From assembly GCA_023431405.1 (NCBI GenBank), contig JAEYVZ010000056.1, positions 1-14,823 of the forward strand: DNA of 14,823 nucleotides, read 5' to 3'. Positions 6,611 through 13,904 of the stretch are shown one piece after another (within the stretch, counting starts at the first letter, position 1; the number at the start of each line of letters is the position of its first letter). A program made the position numbers and the translations under genes. Source of the stretch: Actinomycetes bacterium. GTDB taxonomy: Bacteria; Actinomycetota; Actinomycetes; Actinomycetales; Microbacteriaceae. Below the pieces are notes generated by a model that was not told where the DNA came from, ran no database searches, and saw only the letters and a list, made by a program, of their open reading frames with translations.

Positions 6611-7903
6611 TCACGTCGCGGCGAGCACCGCCGCCGCCTGGCGTGCGGCCCCGAGCGCCACGTACTCCCCGGGAGCAGGAACCTCCACCGGCACCCCGAA
6701 CACCTCAGGGGCGATGCGCTGCACCGCCTCCGACTGCGCCGCCCCGCCGATCAGCAGCGCCCGATCGAGGGGCACCCCCGCACCGCGCAGGGCGTCGAGA
6801 CCCGCACCGAGGCCCCGCAGCATCCCCTCCACAGCGGCGCGGGCGAGGTTCTCGCGCGTGGTCGAGGCGAGAGTCATGCCGGTGAGGGATGCCGTGGCAT
6901 CCGGCAGGTTCGGGGTGCGCTCCCCCTCGAAGTACGGCACGAGGCTGAGGCCCCCGGCGCCGGCCGGAGCGGCGAGCGCCAGCCGCGACAGCTCGGCGTG
7001 ATCGACGGCGAGCAGGCGCGCGACGACGTCGAGCACACGGGCGGCGTTGAGGGTGACGACGATCGGAAGGAAGTTGCCGTCGGCATCGGCGAAGCCCGCG
7101 ATGGTGCCCGTGGCATCCCGCACCGGCTCGGCGCTGATCGCGAAGACCGTGCCGCTCGTGCCGATCGACACGACGACGTCGCCCACCCTCGCACCCACCC
7201 CCAGGGCCGCCCCGGCGTTGTCTCCCGCACCGGGAGCCACCGCACGCCCGTCGGCGTCGCGCACCGACTCGCGCGGCCCGAGCACCCGCGGCAGCACGGC
7301 GTCGTGACCGAGCGCCGCGATCAGCAGGTCGCGGTCGTAGGAGTCGTCGGCGGGCCTCCAGTAGCCGGTTCCCGACGCATCCGAGCGGTCGGTCACGAGC
7401 TCGTCGAGCGCCGGACGCTCGGGCCCGAAGCCGCGCAGCCGCCAGGTGAGCCAGTCGTGCGGGAGCGCGACCGCCGCCACGCGGGCGGCGTTGCCGGGCT
7501 CGTGGTCGCGCAGCCACCGGAGCTTCGTGATGGTGAACGACGCGACCGGCACGAGTCCCGTGCGCTCCACGAGCGCCTCCGCGCCGAACTCCGCGATGAG
7601 GTCGGATGCCGCACCCGCCGATCGCGTGTCGTTCCACAGCAGCGCGTCGCGCACGACGCGACCCTCCGCATCGAGCGCCACCATGCCGTGCTGCTGGCCA
7701 CCGATCGACCAGGCGGCGACGTCGTCCATCCCGCCGGCGACGGCGATCGCCTCCTGGAGGGCCGTCCACCACGCTTCGGGGTCGACGCTCGTGCCATCGG
7801 GGTGCGGGGCGCGACCCTCACGCACGATGGCGCCGGTGTCGGCATCCGCGATCACGACCTTGCACGACTGGGTCGACGAATCGACACCCATCACCAGCGT
7901 CAT
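6611..7903 (-). CDS. xylB: Xylulokinase
   Basis: A 430-residue FGGY-family sugar kinase that phosphorylates D-xylulose to xylulose 5-phosphate for entry into the pentose phosphate pathway. Visible motifs in order: the first phosphate-binding turn MGVDSSTQSCK (Asp8), the substrate segments GGQQHGMV (about 68-75) and LLWNDTR (88-94), LPHDWLTW, TDRSDASGTGYW (171-182), the catalytic base Asp228 in GAGDNAGA, IGTSGT (247-252), PYFEGERTPN, and the C-terminal nucleotide-binding GGAAQSE and EYVALGAARQAA. The length is somewhat below the 480 or so of Escherichia coli XylB, but no core motif is missing. ATG 7903 has GAGGAAGGA upstream. It follows xylA with an 88-base gap that contains a GTCGGC/GCCGAC hairpin (7966-7987), probably still one transcript. 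Confidence 0.95.
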   Translation of the reverse strand: MTLVMGVDSSTQSCKVVIADADTGAIVREGRAPHPDGTSVDPEAWWTALQEAIAVAGGMDDVAAWSIGGQQHGMVALDAEGRVVRDALLWNDTRSAGAASDLIAEFGAEALVERTGLVPVASFTITKLRWLRDHEPGNAARVAAVALPHDWLTWRLRGFGPERPALDELVTDRSDASGTGYWRPADDSYDRDLLIAALGHDAVLPRVLGPRESVRDADGRAVAPGAGDNAGAALGVGARVGDVVVSIGTSGTVFAISAEPVRDATGTIAGFADADGNFLPIVVTLNAARVLDVVARLLAVDHAELSRLALAAPAGAGGLSLVPYFEGERTPNLPDATASLTGMTLASTTRENLARAAVEGMLRGLGAGLDALRGAGVPLDRALLIGGAAQSEAVQRIAPEVFGVPVEVPAPGEYVALGAARQAAAVLAAT

Positions 7904-7991
7904 GCCGGCATCCTTCCTCAGTTCTGCGCCGCGCGGGGCGCCGGCAGCCGGCGGTCCGGATCCCCGTCGGCGGCCTCAGCGGCCGACGATG

Positions 7992-9179
7992 TCAGCGAGC
8001 GCCGAGCAGGTGCTCGGTGGCGAGCTGCTGGAGGCGGACGAACCCGAACCCCTTGCCGCCGAAGTAGGCGGACGTGTCGAAGTCTTCGTAGGCCGAGCGG
8101 TCGGCCACGAACTCGTCGTACGTCTCCCCCTCGGCGAAGGTCGGCTGCGCGAGCTCGGTCACGCGCGCGGCGCTGAGCGCCTCCTGCACCTCGGGGTCGG
8201 CGCGGAAGGCCGCGGCGCGCTCCTTCAGCAGCAGGTAGGTGCGCATGTTGGCCTCAGCGGAGGCCCACACGCCGTCCTCGTCTTCGGTGCGGCTCGGCTT
8301 GTAGTCGAAGTGACGCGGGCCGTCGTAGGCGGGGCCGCCGTTCGGGCCGCCGTTCTCGAGCAGGTCGACCAGGGCGAACGCGTTGTGGAGGTCTCCGTGA
8401 CCGAACACGAGGTCCTGGTCGTACTTGATGCCGCGCTGACCGTTGAGGTCGATGTGGAAGAGCTTGCCGTGGTACAGCGCCTGCGCGATGCCGGCCGCGA
8501 AGTTGAGACCCGCCATCTGCTCGTGTCCGACCTCGGGGTTCAGGCCCACGAGCTCGGGGCGGGCGAGCGACTCGATGAAGGCGAGGGCGTGACCGACGGT
8601 GGGAAGCAGGATGTCGCCGCGGGGCTCGTTGGGCTTCGGCTCGATCGCGAAACGGATGTCGTAGCCCTTGCTGACCACGTAGTCGCCGAGGAAGTCGACG
8701 GCCTCGCGGTAGCGCTCGAGCGCGAGGCGGATATCTTTCGCCGAGTCGTACTCGGCACCCTCCCGGCCTCCCCACATGACGAAGGTCTTCGCACCCAGCT
8801 CGGCGCCGAGGTCGAGCTGGCGCAGCACCTTGCGGATGGCGAAGCGGCGGACGTCGCGATCGTTGGACGTGAAGCCGCCGTCTTTGAACACGGGCGCGCT
8901 GAAGAGGTTCGTGGTGACCATCGGCACCGTCATGCCGGTGTCGGCAAGGGCGCCCTTGAGGCGATCGATCTGCGTCTGACGCTCGCTGTCGGAGGAGCCG
9001 AAGGCGAACAGGTCGTCGTCGTGGAAGGTGAGGCCGTAGGCGCCGAGCTCGGCGAGCTTCTCGACCGCGTGCACGACATCGAGAGGCGGGCGCGTCGGGC
9101 CTCCGAACGGGTCGGTCCCGTTGTAGCCGACGGTCCAGAGACCGAAGGTGAACTTGTCGGCAGGGGTGGGGGTGGGCAT
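7992..9179 (-). CDS. xylA: Xylose isomerase
   Basis: A 395-residue class I (short, actinobacterial type) xylose isomerase that interconverts D-xylose and D-xylulose in the cytoplasm. Active-site residues fall within one position of the numbering known for Actinoplanes/Streptomyces enzymes: His53 in FHDDD, Glu180 and Lys182 in IEPKPNEP, Glu216 and His219 in NPEVGHE, Asp244 in FHIDLNGQ, Asp254 and Asp256 in YDQDL, Asp292 in HFDYKPSR. Two divalent metals are expected. The start is ATG 9179, with AAGGAG at 9184-9189 four bases upstream; a ten-residue in-frame extension to 9209 overlaps the promoter/operator and is unlikely. It is first in an xylA-xylB unit and is divergent from the LacI-family gene. 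Confidence 0.97.
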   Translation of the reverse strand: MPTPTPADKFTFGLWTVGYNGTDPFGGPTRPPLDVVHAVEKLAELGAYGLTFHDDDLFAFGSSDSERQTQIDRLKGALADTGMTVPMVTTNLFSAPVFKDGGFTSNDRDVRRFAIRKVLRQLDLGAELGAKTFVMWGGREGAEYDSAKDIRLALERYREAVDFLGDYVVSKGYDIRFAIEPKPNEPRGDILLPTVGHALAFIESLARPELVGLNPEVGHEQMAGLNFAAGIAQALYHGKLFHIDLNGQRGIKYDQDLVFGHGDLHNAFALVDLLENGGPNGGPAYDGPRHFDYKPSRTEDEDGVWASAEANMRTYLLLKERAAAFRADPEVQEALSAARVTELAQPTFAEGETYDEFVADRSAYEDFDTSAYFGGKGFGFVRLQQLATEHLLGAR

Positions 9180-9197
9180 GGCGCTCCTTCGCGAATT

Positions 9198-9212
9198 GTT
9201 GCTAGTCACAAC
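9198..9212. promoter_or_regulatory. Candidate LacI-type operator for xylA
   Basis: GTTGCTAGTCACAAC is an imperfect 15-bp palindrome (GTTG/CAAC arms). Read on the minus strand, it overlaps the end of the likely xylA -10 box and the start of transcription. A repressor there would block xylA. The adjacent divergent LacI-family gene makes this plausible; the centre lacks the CpG common in LacI-family sites, so it is tentative. Confidence 0.35.
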
Positions 9213-9238
9213 CTATACCCGTGGCGCGCCCGCGTCCA
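9210..9238 (-). promoter_or_regulatory. Candidate xylA promoter
   Basis: On the minus strand, TGGACG (9233-9238) and TAGGTT within TATAGGTT (9210-9217) are spaced by 17 bases and resemble -35 and -10 boxes. The start of transcription would fall about 20-25 bases before the xylA ATG, leaving room for the AAGGAG ribosome site. Confidence 0.4.
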
Positions 9239-9303
9239 GTGCCCGTGCGGCATCGAAACTTGCGCTACCTTTGTCGCACTCCCGCTGTCTCACCGAGGAC
9301 CAG

Positions 9304-10308
9304 ATGCCCGAACCCCGCGTCACGCTCGCCGAAATCGCCGCCGAAGCGGGGGTCTCGCTCGCCACCATGTCGAAGGTGCTGAACGGCCGCAGCGACGTCG
9401 CGGCATCCACGCGCGCACGCCTCGAAGAGCACCTGAAGCGCCACGGCTACACGCGCCGCGCCTCCGCCCAGCGCAGCGAGTCGATCGAGCTCGTCTTCCA
9501 TGAACTGGAGGCGAGCTGGTCGATGGAGGTCATCGAAGGCGTCGAGGAGGTCGCCCACGCGGCGGGGCTGTCCGTCGTGCTCACCGTGAGCGGAGACCGC
9601 CACGCCCCGTCGCCCGACTGGATCGACGGGGTGCTTCGCCGCCGCCCGCTCGGCGTCGTGCTCGTCTTCTCCGACCTCGCCCGCCCCCACCGCGAGAAGC
9701 TCCGCTCTCGCGGGGTGCCCTTCGCGATCGTCGACCCGGCCGGCGACCCCACCCCCGACGTCCCCTCGGTGGGCTCGGCGAACTGGTCGGGCGGGCTCCA
9801 CGCGACGCGACACCTCATCGAACTCGGGCACCGTCGGATCGCGACGATCACGGGGCCCGAAGACATGATGTGCTCCCTCGCGCGCCTCGACGGCTACCGC
9901 TCGGCGATGAACGCCGCCTCGCTCCCCATCGACCCGGAGTGGATCCGCTTCGGCGACTTCCACTCCACCGGAGGCGAGCGCCACGCGCGGGAACTGCTCG
10001 CACGCCCCGACCGCCCCACCGCGATCTTCGCCGGCAGCGACCTGCAGGCACTCGGAGTGATCGCCGCGGCGACAGAGGCCGGCCTCAGCGTTCCCCGCGA
10101 CCTGTCGGTGGTCGGTTACGACGACATCGCCCTGTCGCGGTGGCTCACGCCGCCCCTTACGACGGTGCATCAGCCCCTGCGACGCATGGGCGAGGAGGCG
10201 GCGCGCATCGTGCTGCGGCTGGCGGCGGGCGAGTCGGTCGACACGCTCAGGATGGACCTCGCGACGCATCTCGTCGTGCGCGGGAGCACCGCCGCACCGA
10301 CCTCCTGA
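9304..10308 (+). CDS. LacI-family transcriptional regulator, probable xylose regulator
   Basis: A 334-residue LacI/GalR protein. Residues 6-50 form the DNA-binding domain: VTLAEIAAEAGVSLATMSKVLNGRSDVAASTRARLEEHLKRHGY. Residues from about 60 on form the periplasmic-binding-protein-like effector domain, with TRHLIELGHRRIATITGP, AIFAGSDLQALGVIAAATEAG and the C-terminal GYDDIALSRWLTPPLTTVHQP typical of the family. ATG 9304 has GAGGA at 9295-9299; an open frame that extends left to 9148 runs through the promoter region and is rejected. It is divergent from xylA by 124 bases, so it most likely represses xylAB and itself, and perhaps the downstream transporter-GH3 operon. The inducer may be xylose or a xylo-oligosaccharide. 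A second weak dyad (TGCG/CGCA, 9261-9278) lies in its own leader. Confidence 0.9.
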   Translation: MPEPRVTLAEIAAEAGVSLATMSKVLNGRSDVAASTRARLEEHLKRHGYTRRASAQRSESIELVFHELEASWSMEVIEGVEEVAHAAGLSVVLTVSGDRHAPSPDWIDGVLRRRPLGVVLVFSDLARPHREKLRSRGVPFAIVDPAGDPTPDVPSVGSANWSGGLHATRHLIELGHRRIATITGPEDMMCSLARLDGYRSAMNAASLPIDPEWIRFGDFHSTGGERHARELLARPDRPTAIFAGSDLQALGVIAAATEAGLSVPRDLSVVGYDDIALSRWLTPPLTTVHQPLRRMGEEAARIVLRLAAGESVDTLRMDLATHLVVRGSTAAPTS

Positions 10309-10334
10309 CGTTTCGAGGAGTCTCACGTAACTTT

Positions 10335-10346
10335 CGACCGCGGTCG
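10335..10346. other. Perfect 12-bp palindrome
   Basis: CGACCGCGGTCG is perfectly self-complementary and lies 27 bases after the LacI-family stop codon, in the convergent gap of 261 bases before the GH3 stop. The gap contains no supportable gene. It could be part of a terminator or a protein site; such GC palindromes also arise by chance at this base composition. Confidence 0.3.
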
Positions 10347-10412
10347 GACGTCTTTCGTCGCCCCGCTGCGGCTTGCGCATATGTTCTTCGCGTCTACAAA
10401 TGGGCGGGGTCT

Positions 10413-10492
10413 GCACAACTCCTGCGATTCGACACGCGACGCCCCGACACGCCGAGCGGGCCTCGCGTCGACGCATGATCTGCAGGAGTCAC
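10413..10492. repeat. Palindromic intergenic repeat, copy 2
   Basis: Outer arms ACTCCTGC (10418-10425) and GCAGGAGT (10482-10489), with partial matches beyond. The interior has CGACACGC twice (from 10430 and 10445) and the self-complementary GCGTCGACGC (10465-10474). Size, arm sequence and the CGACACGCCG interior match copy 1 (6513-6597), where that interior appears on the opposite strand. Like copy 1 it sits in a convergent gap, here between the LacI-family gene and the GH3 gene. Confidence 0.7.
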
Positions 10493-10511
10493 GCAGCGCA
10501 CGCAGCGCCCG

Positions 10512-10548
10512 CCCGGCCGAAGCCCGGCCACGCCGAGGCCCGGCCGGG
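10512..10548. terminator. GC hairpin cluster after the GH3 gene
   Basis: CCCGGCC occurs at 10512-10518, 10523-10529 and 10539-10545. GGCCGGG (10542-10548) can pair with either of the first two copies. It lies 22-58 bases past the GH3 stop (minus strand) and is a reasonable factor-independent terminator or pause site, though no U-tract is present. Confidence 0.3.
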
Positions 10549-10569
10549 ACAGGACCGATCGGCGCGGCG

Positions 10570-12894
10570 TCAGCGCGGCGTGACCACCGCGCGCGCGACG
10601 AGAGCGCGCGTGTGGTCGACGACCCGCGTCGGACCTTCCAGCAGCACCGACACCGACGAGGCGAACTCGGCGCTGGAGCGCCCTGCGCTCAGCACGATCT
10701 CGCCCGCATCGACGATGCGCACGCCCTCACGCCCCGTGTACGCGGCGAGGTCTGCGGGCACCTCGAAGACGACCTCGGCGGCGGCACCGGCCGCGAGCGC
10801 GACGCGTGCGTAGCCGATGAGCTTCTGCACGGGCCGCGCCACCTCGGCGTGCGGATCGTGCAGGTAGAGCTGCACGACCTCAGCACCGTCGCGATCGGAG
10901 GTGTTCGTCACGGCGAGGGTCAACGACACCCTCCCGTCCGTCGCCATCGAGGTCGCGGATGCCGTGGCATCCGACCACGCGAAGGTCGAATACGAGAGTC
11001 CATGCCCGAACGGGAATGCGGCCGACGGGTCGATGTTCGACACGTCGGTACGGCGCGCGAGCGGCGAGGCCAGGTAGGTCGTCGGCTGCGCTCCAGGATC
11101 GGCGGGGATGCTGACCGGAAGCCGCCCCGACGGGTTCACCCGGCCGCTGAGCACCCCCGCGACGGATGCCGCGCCCTCCTCGCCGGCGAAGAACGCCTCG
11201 ACGATGCCGGCGGCCTCACTCGACGCCCGGCCGAGCGCATAGGGGCGCCCGGCGAGGAGCACGAGCACCGCCGGTGTGCCGGCGTCGAGCACCGCCTCCA
11301 CGAGCTGCTGCTGGGCGCCCGGGAGGCTCAGTGAGGCCGCATCGCAGCCTTCTCCGCTCGTCCCGCGGCCGAACAGGCCCGCACGGTCGCCGAGGGCGAG
11401 CACGACGACGTCGGCGTCTGCGGCGGCGGCGACGGCGGCGGCGATGCCGTCGGTCTCGCCGCCGTCGACGCTCGTGCCGCGCACGTGGGTCACCTCGGCT
11501 GCGGGGAACTCGGCGCGCACCGCGTCGAGGAGCGTGGGGATCTCGATCCCCATCTCGACTCCAGGGTGCTGGGTCACGACGTGGGTCGGGAACGAGTAGC
11601 AGCCGAGCATCGCATACGGGTCGTTGGCATTGGGTCCGATGACCGCGACCCTCGACGGCGCGCGTAACGGGAGCGTGCCGTCGTTGCGGACGAGCACGAT
11701 CGCCTCGTCGGCCACCCGGCGGGCGAGGTCGCGGTTGCGCGGCGGGTCGAGGTCGACCGTTCCGCGCACCGCGTCGGGGTCGGCCAGGTCGGCGCCCGCG
11801 AGCGCCGGCGGCACGGGCGACCACTCCGGGTCGAGGAGCCCGAGCTCCTCCTTCTGCGCGAGCACGCGCCGCAGGGCGGTGTCGACGAGGCCGACATCGA
11901 CGGCGCCTTCTTCGACGGCACGCACGAAGGCGTCGCCGAAGGTCTTCACCGTCGGCAGCTCGACGTCGATGCCCGCGGCGAGGGCCTGCGCGGCCGCCTC
12001 GGTCCAGGTGCCGGCGACTCCGTGCAGCATCTTCAGGAAGGCGATCGAGAAGTAGTCGGCGACGACGGTGCCCTCGAAGCCCCACTCGTCGCGCAGCAGC
12101 TCGGTCAGCAGCGAGCGGTCGGCCGCGGTGGGTACGCCGTCCAGGTCGGTGTACGAGTTCATGACGCTGCGCACGCCGCTGTCGCGGACGGCCATCTCGA
12201 ACGGCGGCAGCAGCACGTCGGCGAGCTCCCGGCGTCCGATCGAGACGGGGGCGAGGTTGCGGCCCGCCCGCGACGCGGAGTATCCGACGAAGTGCTTCAG
12301 CGTCGCCACGACCCCCGCCGACTCGACGCCTTGCACGTAGGCGGTCGCGATCGTCCCCACGAGGACCGGGTCTTCGCCGATCGTCTCCTCCACCCGCCCC
12401 CAGCGCGCATCGCGCACGACGTCGAGCACGGGCGCGAGGCCCTGGTGCACGCCGACGGATGCCATGTCGGAGCCGATCCGCTCCCCCACCTCGCGCACGA
12501 GGTCGGGGTCGAACGTCGCCCCCCAGGACAGCGGCACCGGGTACGCGGTGGCACCCCATGCGGCGAAGCCGGCGAGGCACTCCTCGTGTGCGACGGCGGG
12601 GATGCCGAAGCGCGACGCGGACCGGATGCGCTCCTGGGTGCGGGCGAGCGACAGGGCGGCGGTCGCGGCATCCACCGGCGTGGTCCCGAACGAGCGCGTG
12701 AGCTGTCCGAGCCCGCGCGGCAGGAGCGCCTCGAGGTCGACGACCTCTTCCACGTCGTGCTGGTGGGGTGCGACGTCTCCGCCGCTGTCGGAGGCCCCCA
12801 CCCATACGCCGTAGAGCTGCGCGATCTTCTCCTCGACGGTCATCGCGGCGACGAGCTCGTCGACGCGGGAGGTCGTGGTGGTGTGCACCGTCAC
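10570..12894 (-). CDS. GH3 beta-glycosidase, probable beta-xylosidase (BxlA-like)
   Basis: A 774-residue glycoside hydrolase family 3 enzyme. Domain order: the N-terminal TIM-barrel domain (about 10-320) with the KHF motif (200-202) and the nucleophile Asp280 in TVVADYFS; the alpha/beta sandwich domain (about 370-620) with LFGRGTSGEGCDAASLSLPG, likely to carry the acid/base Glu; and a C-terminal fibronectin III-like domain (about 650-740) after PFGHGLSYSTF. No signal peptide is seen, so it should cleave imported oligosaccharides in the cytoplasm. It directly follows two sugar ABC permeases and is near xylAB, which favours beta-xylosidase; beta-glucosidase or mixed activity cannot be excluded. 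The start chosen is GTG 12894, with AGGA seven bases upstream. The alternative ATG 12999 overlaps the permease stop (ATGA) and would add 35 low-complexity residues encoded across a strong hairpin (12964-12980). Confidence 0.9.
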   Translation of the reverse strand: MTVHTTTTSRVDELVAAMTVEEKIAQLYGVWVGASDSGGDVAPHQHDVEEVVDLEALLPRGLGQLTRSFGTTPVDAATAALSLARTQERIRSASRFGIPAVAHEECLAGFAAWGATAYPVPLSWGATFDPDLVREVGERIGSDMASVGVHQGLAPVLDVVRDARWGRVEETIGEDPVLVGTIATAYVQGVESAGVVATLKHFVGYSASRAGRNLAPVSIGRRELADVLLPPFEMAVRDSGVRSVMNSYTDLDGVPTAADRSLLTELLRDEWGFEGTVVADYFSIAFLKMLHGVAGTWTEAAAQALAAGIDVELPTVKTFGDAFVRAVEEGAVDVGLVDTALRRVLAQKEELGLLDPEWSPVPPALAGADLADPDAVRGTVDLDPPRNRDLARRVADEAIVLVRNDGTLPLRAPSRVAVIGPNANDPYAMLGCYSFPTHVVTQHPGVEMGIEIPTLLDAVRAEFPAAEVTHVRGTSVDGGETDGIAAAVAAAADADVVVLALGDRAGLFGRGTSGEGCDAASLSLPGAQQQLVEAVLDAGTPAVLVLLAGRPYALGRASSEAAGIVEAFFAGEEGAASVAGVLSGRVNPSGRLPVSIPADPGAQPTTYLASPLARRTDVSNIDPSAAFPFGHGLSYSTFAWSDATASATSMATDGRVSLTLAVTNTSDRDGAEVVQLYLHDPHAEVARPVQKLIGYARVALAAGAAAEVVFEVPADLAAYTGREGVRIVDAGEIVLSAGRSSAEFASSVSVLLEGPTRVVDHTRALVARAVVTPR

Positions 12895-12963
12895 GTGGTG
12901 GTCCTGATTCTCTTGCGTAGCCGGATCCGCTTGCCGTGCCTGAGGGGTGTTCCTGCGGTCTTG

Positions 12964-12980
12964 CCAGGCATCGTGCCTGG
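12964..12980. other. Intra-operon hairpin before the GH3 gene
   Basis: CCAGGCA (12964-12970), a three-base loop and TGCCTGG (12974-12980) form a perfect 7-bp stem. It lies between the permease stop (12996) and the preferred GH3 start (12894). Such stems between transporter and enzyme genes can stabilise or terminate part of the transcript. If the GH3 start were ATG 12999, the hairpin would be within coding sequence; its presence favours the downstream start. Confidence 0.55.
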
Positions 12981-12995
12981 TGAGGGGGGTGCCGG

Positions 12996-13904
12996 TCATC
13001 CCTTGACCGCTCCCGTGAGGCCGCCGACGATGCGCTTCTCGGCGAAGAGGAAGAACGCGAGCGCCGGGAGCATGGCGAGCGAGGTGTAGGCCAGCACGGC
13101 GCCGGTGTCGGCGGAGTACTGGGTCGAGAACTGCTGCACGCCGAGGGGAAGGGTCCACAGGTCTTGCGGCATTCCGCCGGCGGCCATGACCAGCAGCGGC
13201 AGCAGGTAGGCGTTCCAGCTTCCGACGAACGCCAGCACCCCGACGGTGACGAGCCCCGGCGCCGACAGGGGCAGGATGATGCGCCAGAAGAAGCCGACGC
13301 GGCTGGCACCGTCGATGGAGGCGGCCTCCTCGAGCTCCGAGGGGATCGCCCGCAGGAACGGCACGAGGATGATGACCGTCGTCGGCAGCGCGAACGCGAT
13401 CTGCGGGATGATCACCCCCAGGAACGACCCCTGGAGACCGATGTCGCGCAGCAGGATCGTCAGCGGCAGCGCCGCGACGGTGAGGGGGAACATGAGTCCG
13501 GCGGCGAAGAGCGAGTAGAGCGCGCCGCGTCCGCGGAACTCGTATCGGGCGATGACGAACGCCGCCATGACCCCCAGCAGCACGACACCGAAGGTGGTGC
13601 CGAAGCCGACGACCGCCGACGAGAACACCGACCCCCAGAACCGGCTCGAGCCGAGCACGCGCGCGTAGTTGTCGAAGATCCACGGCGCGGGCCAGCCTGC
13701 CGGGTCGGCGTTGATGTCGGGGGTGGAGCGGAATCCGCCGATCCAGACGTAGGCGACGGGCACGACCGAGATGATGACGACCATCAGGGCGATGACGTAC
13801 ACGAACGGCTGGCCCCAGTCGAAGCCGGTGCCGGCGGCCCGGTCGGCGCGGCGCACGCGTCCGGTGCGGGAGGGCGGGGTGGTGATCGCTTCGGTGGCGG
13901 TCAT
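12996..13904 (-). CDS. CUT1 ABC sugar permease, MalG-like (BxlG-like)
   Basis: A 302-residue inner-membrane permease of a carbohydrate ABC importer. About six membrane segments are visible: near 34-56, 90-119, 128-152, 160-184, 215-240 and 270-289. The ATPase-contact EAA loop is at about 190-212 (SELEEAASIDGASRVGFF followed by IILPL). ATG 13904 overlaps the TGA of the preceding permease as TGATG, and GGAG lies seven bases upstream, so the two are translationally coupled. It pairs with the MalF-like permease to form the channel. No ATPase gene is present; CUT1 importers of actinobacteria commonly share a distant MsiK-type ATPase. The neighbouring GH3 and xylose genes suggest xylobiose or other xylo-oligosaccharides as substrate. 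Confidence 0.92.
   Translation of the reverse strand: MTATEAITTPPSRTGRVRRADRAAGTGFDWGQPFVYVIALMVVIISVVPVAYVWIGGFRSTPDINADPAGWPAPWIFDNYARVLGSSRFWGSVFSSAVVGFGTTFGVVLLGVMAAFVIARYEFRGRGALYSLFAAGLMFPLTVAALPLTILLRDIGLQGSFLGVIIPQIAFALPTTVIILVPFLRAIPSELEEAASIDGASRVGFFWRIILPLSAPGLVTVGVLAFVGSWNAYLLPLLVMAAGGMPQDLWTLPLGVQQFSTQYSADTGAVLAYTSLAMLPALAFFLFAEKRIVGGLTGAVKG

Noticed and set aside
9148..9303. N-terminal extension of the LacI-family protein by 52 residues
   Set aside because: It covers the xylA start, promoter and operator; the family DNA-binding domain begins a few residues after ATG 9304, which has a ribosome site.
10309..10569. Small gene between the LacI-family and GH3 stops
   Set aside because: Open frames here have no ribosome site or recognisable motif and cross the palindromic repeat; the gap is better read as two convergent 3' ends.
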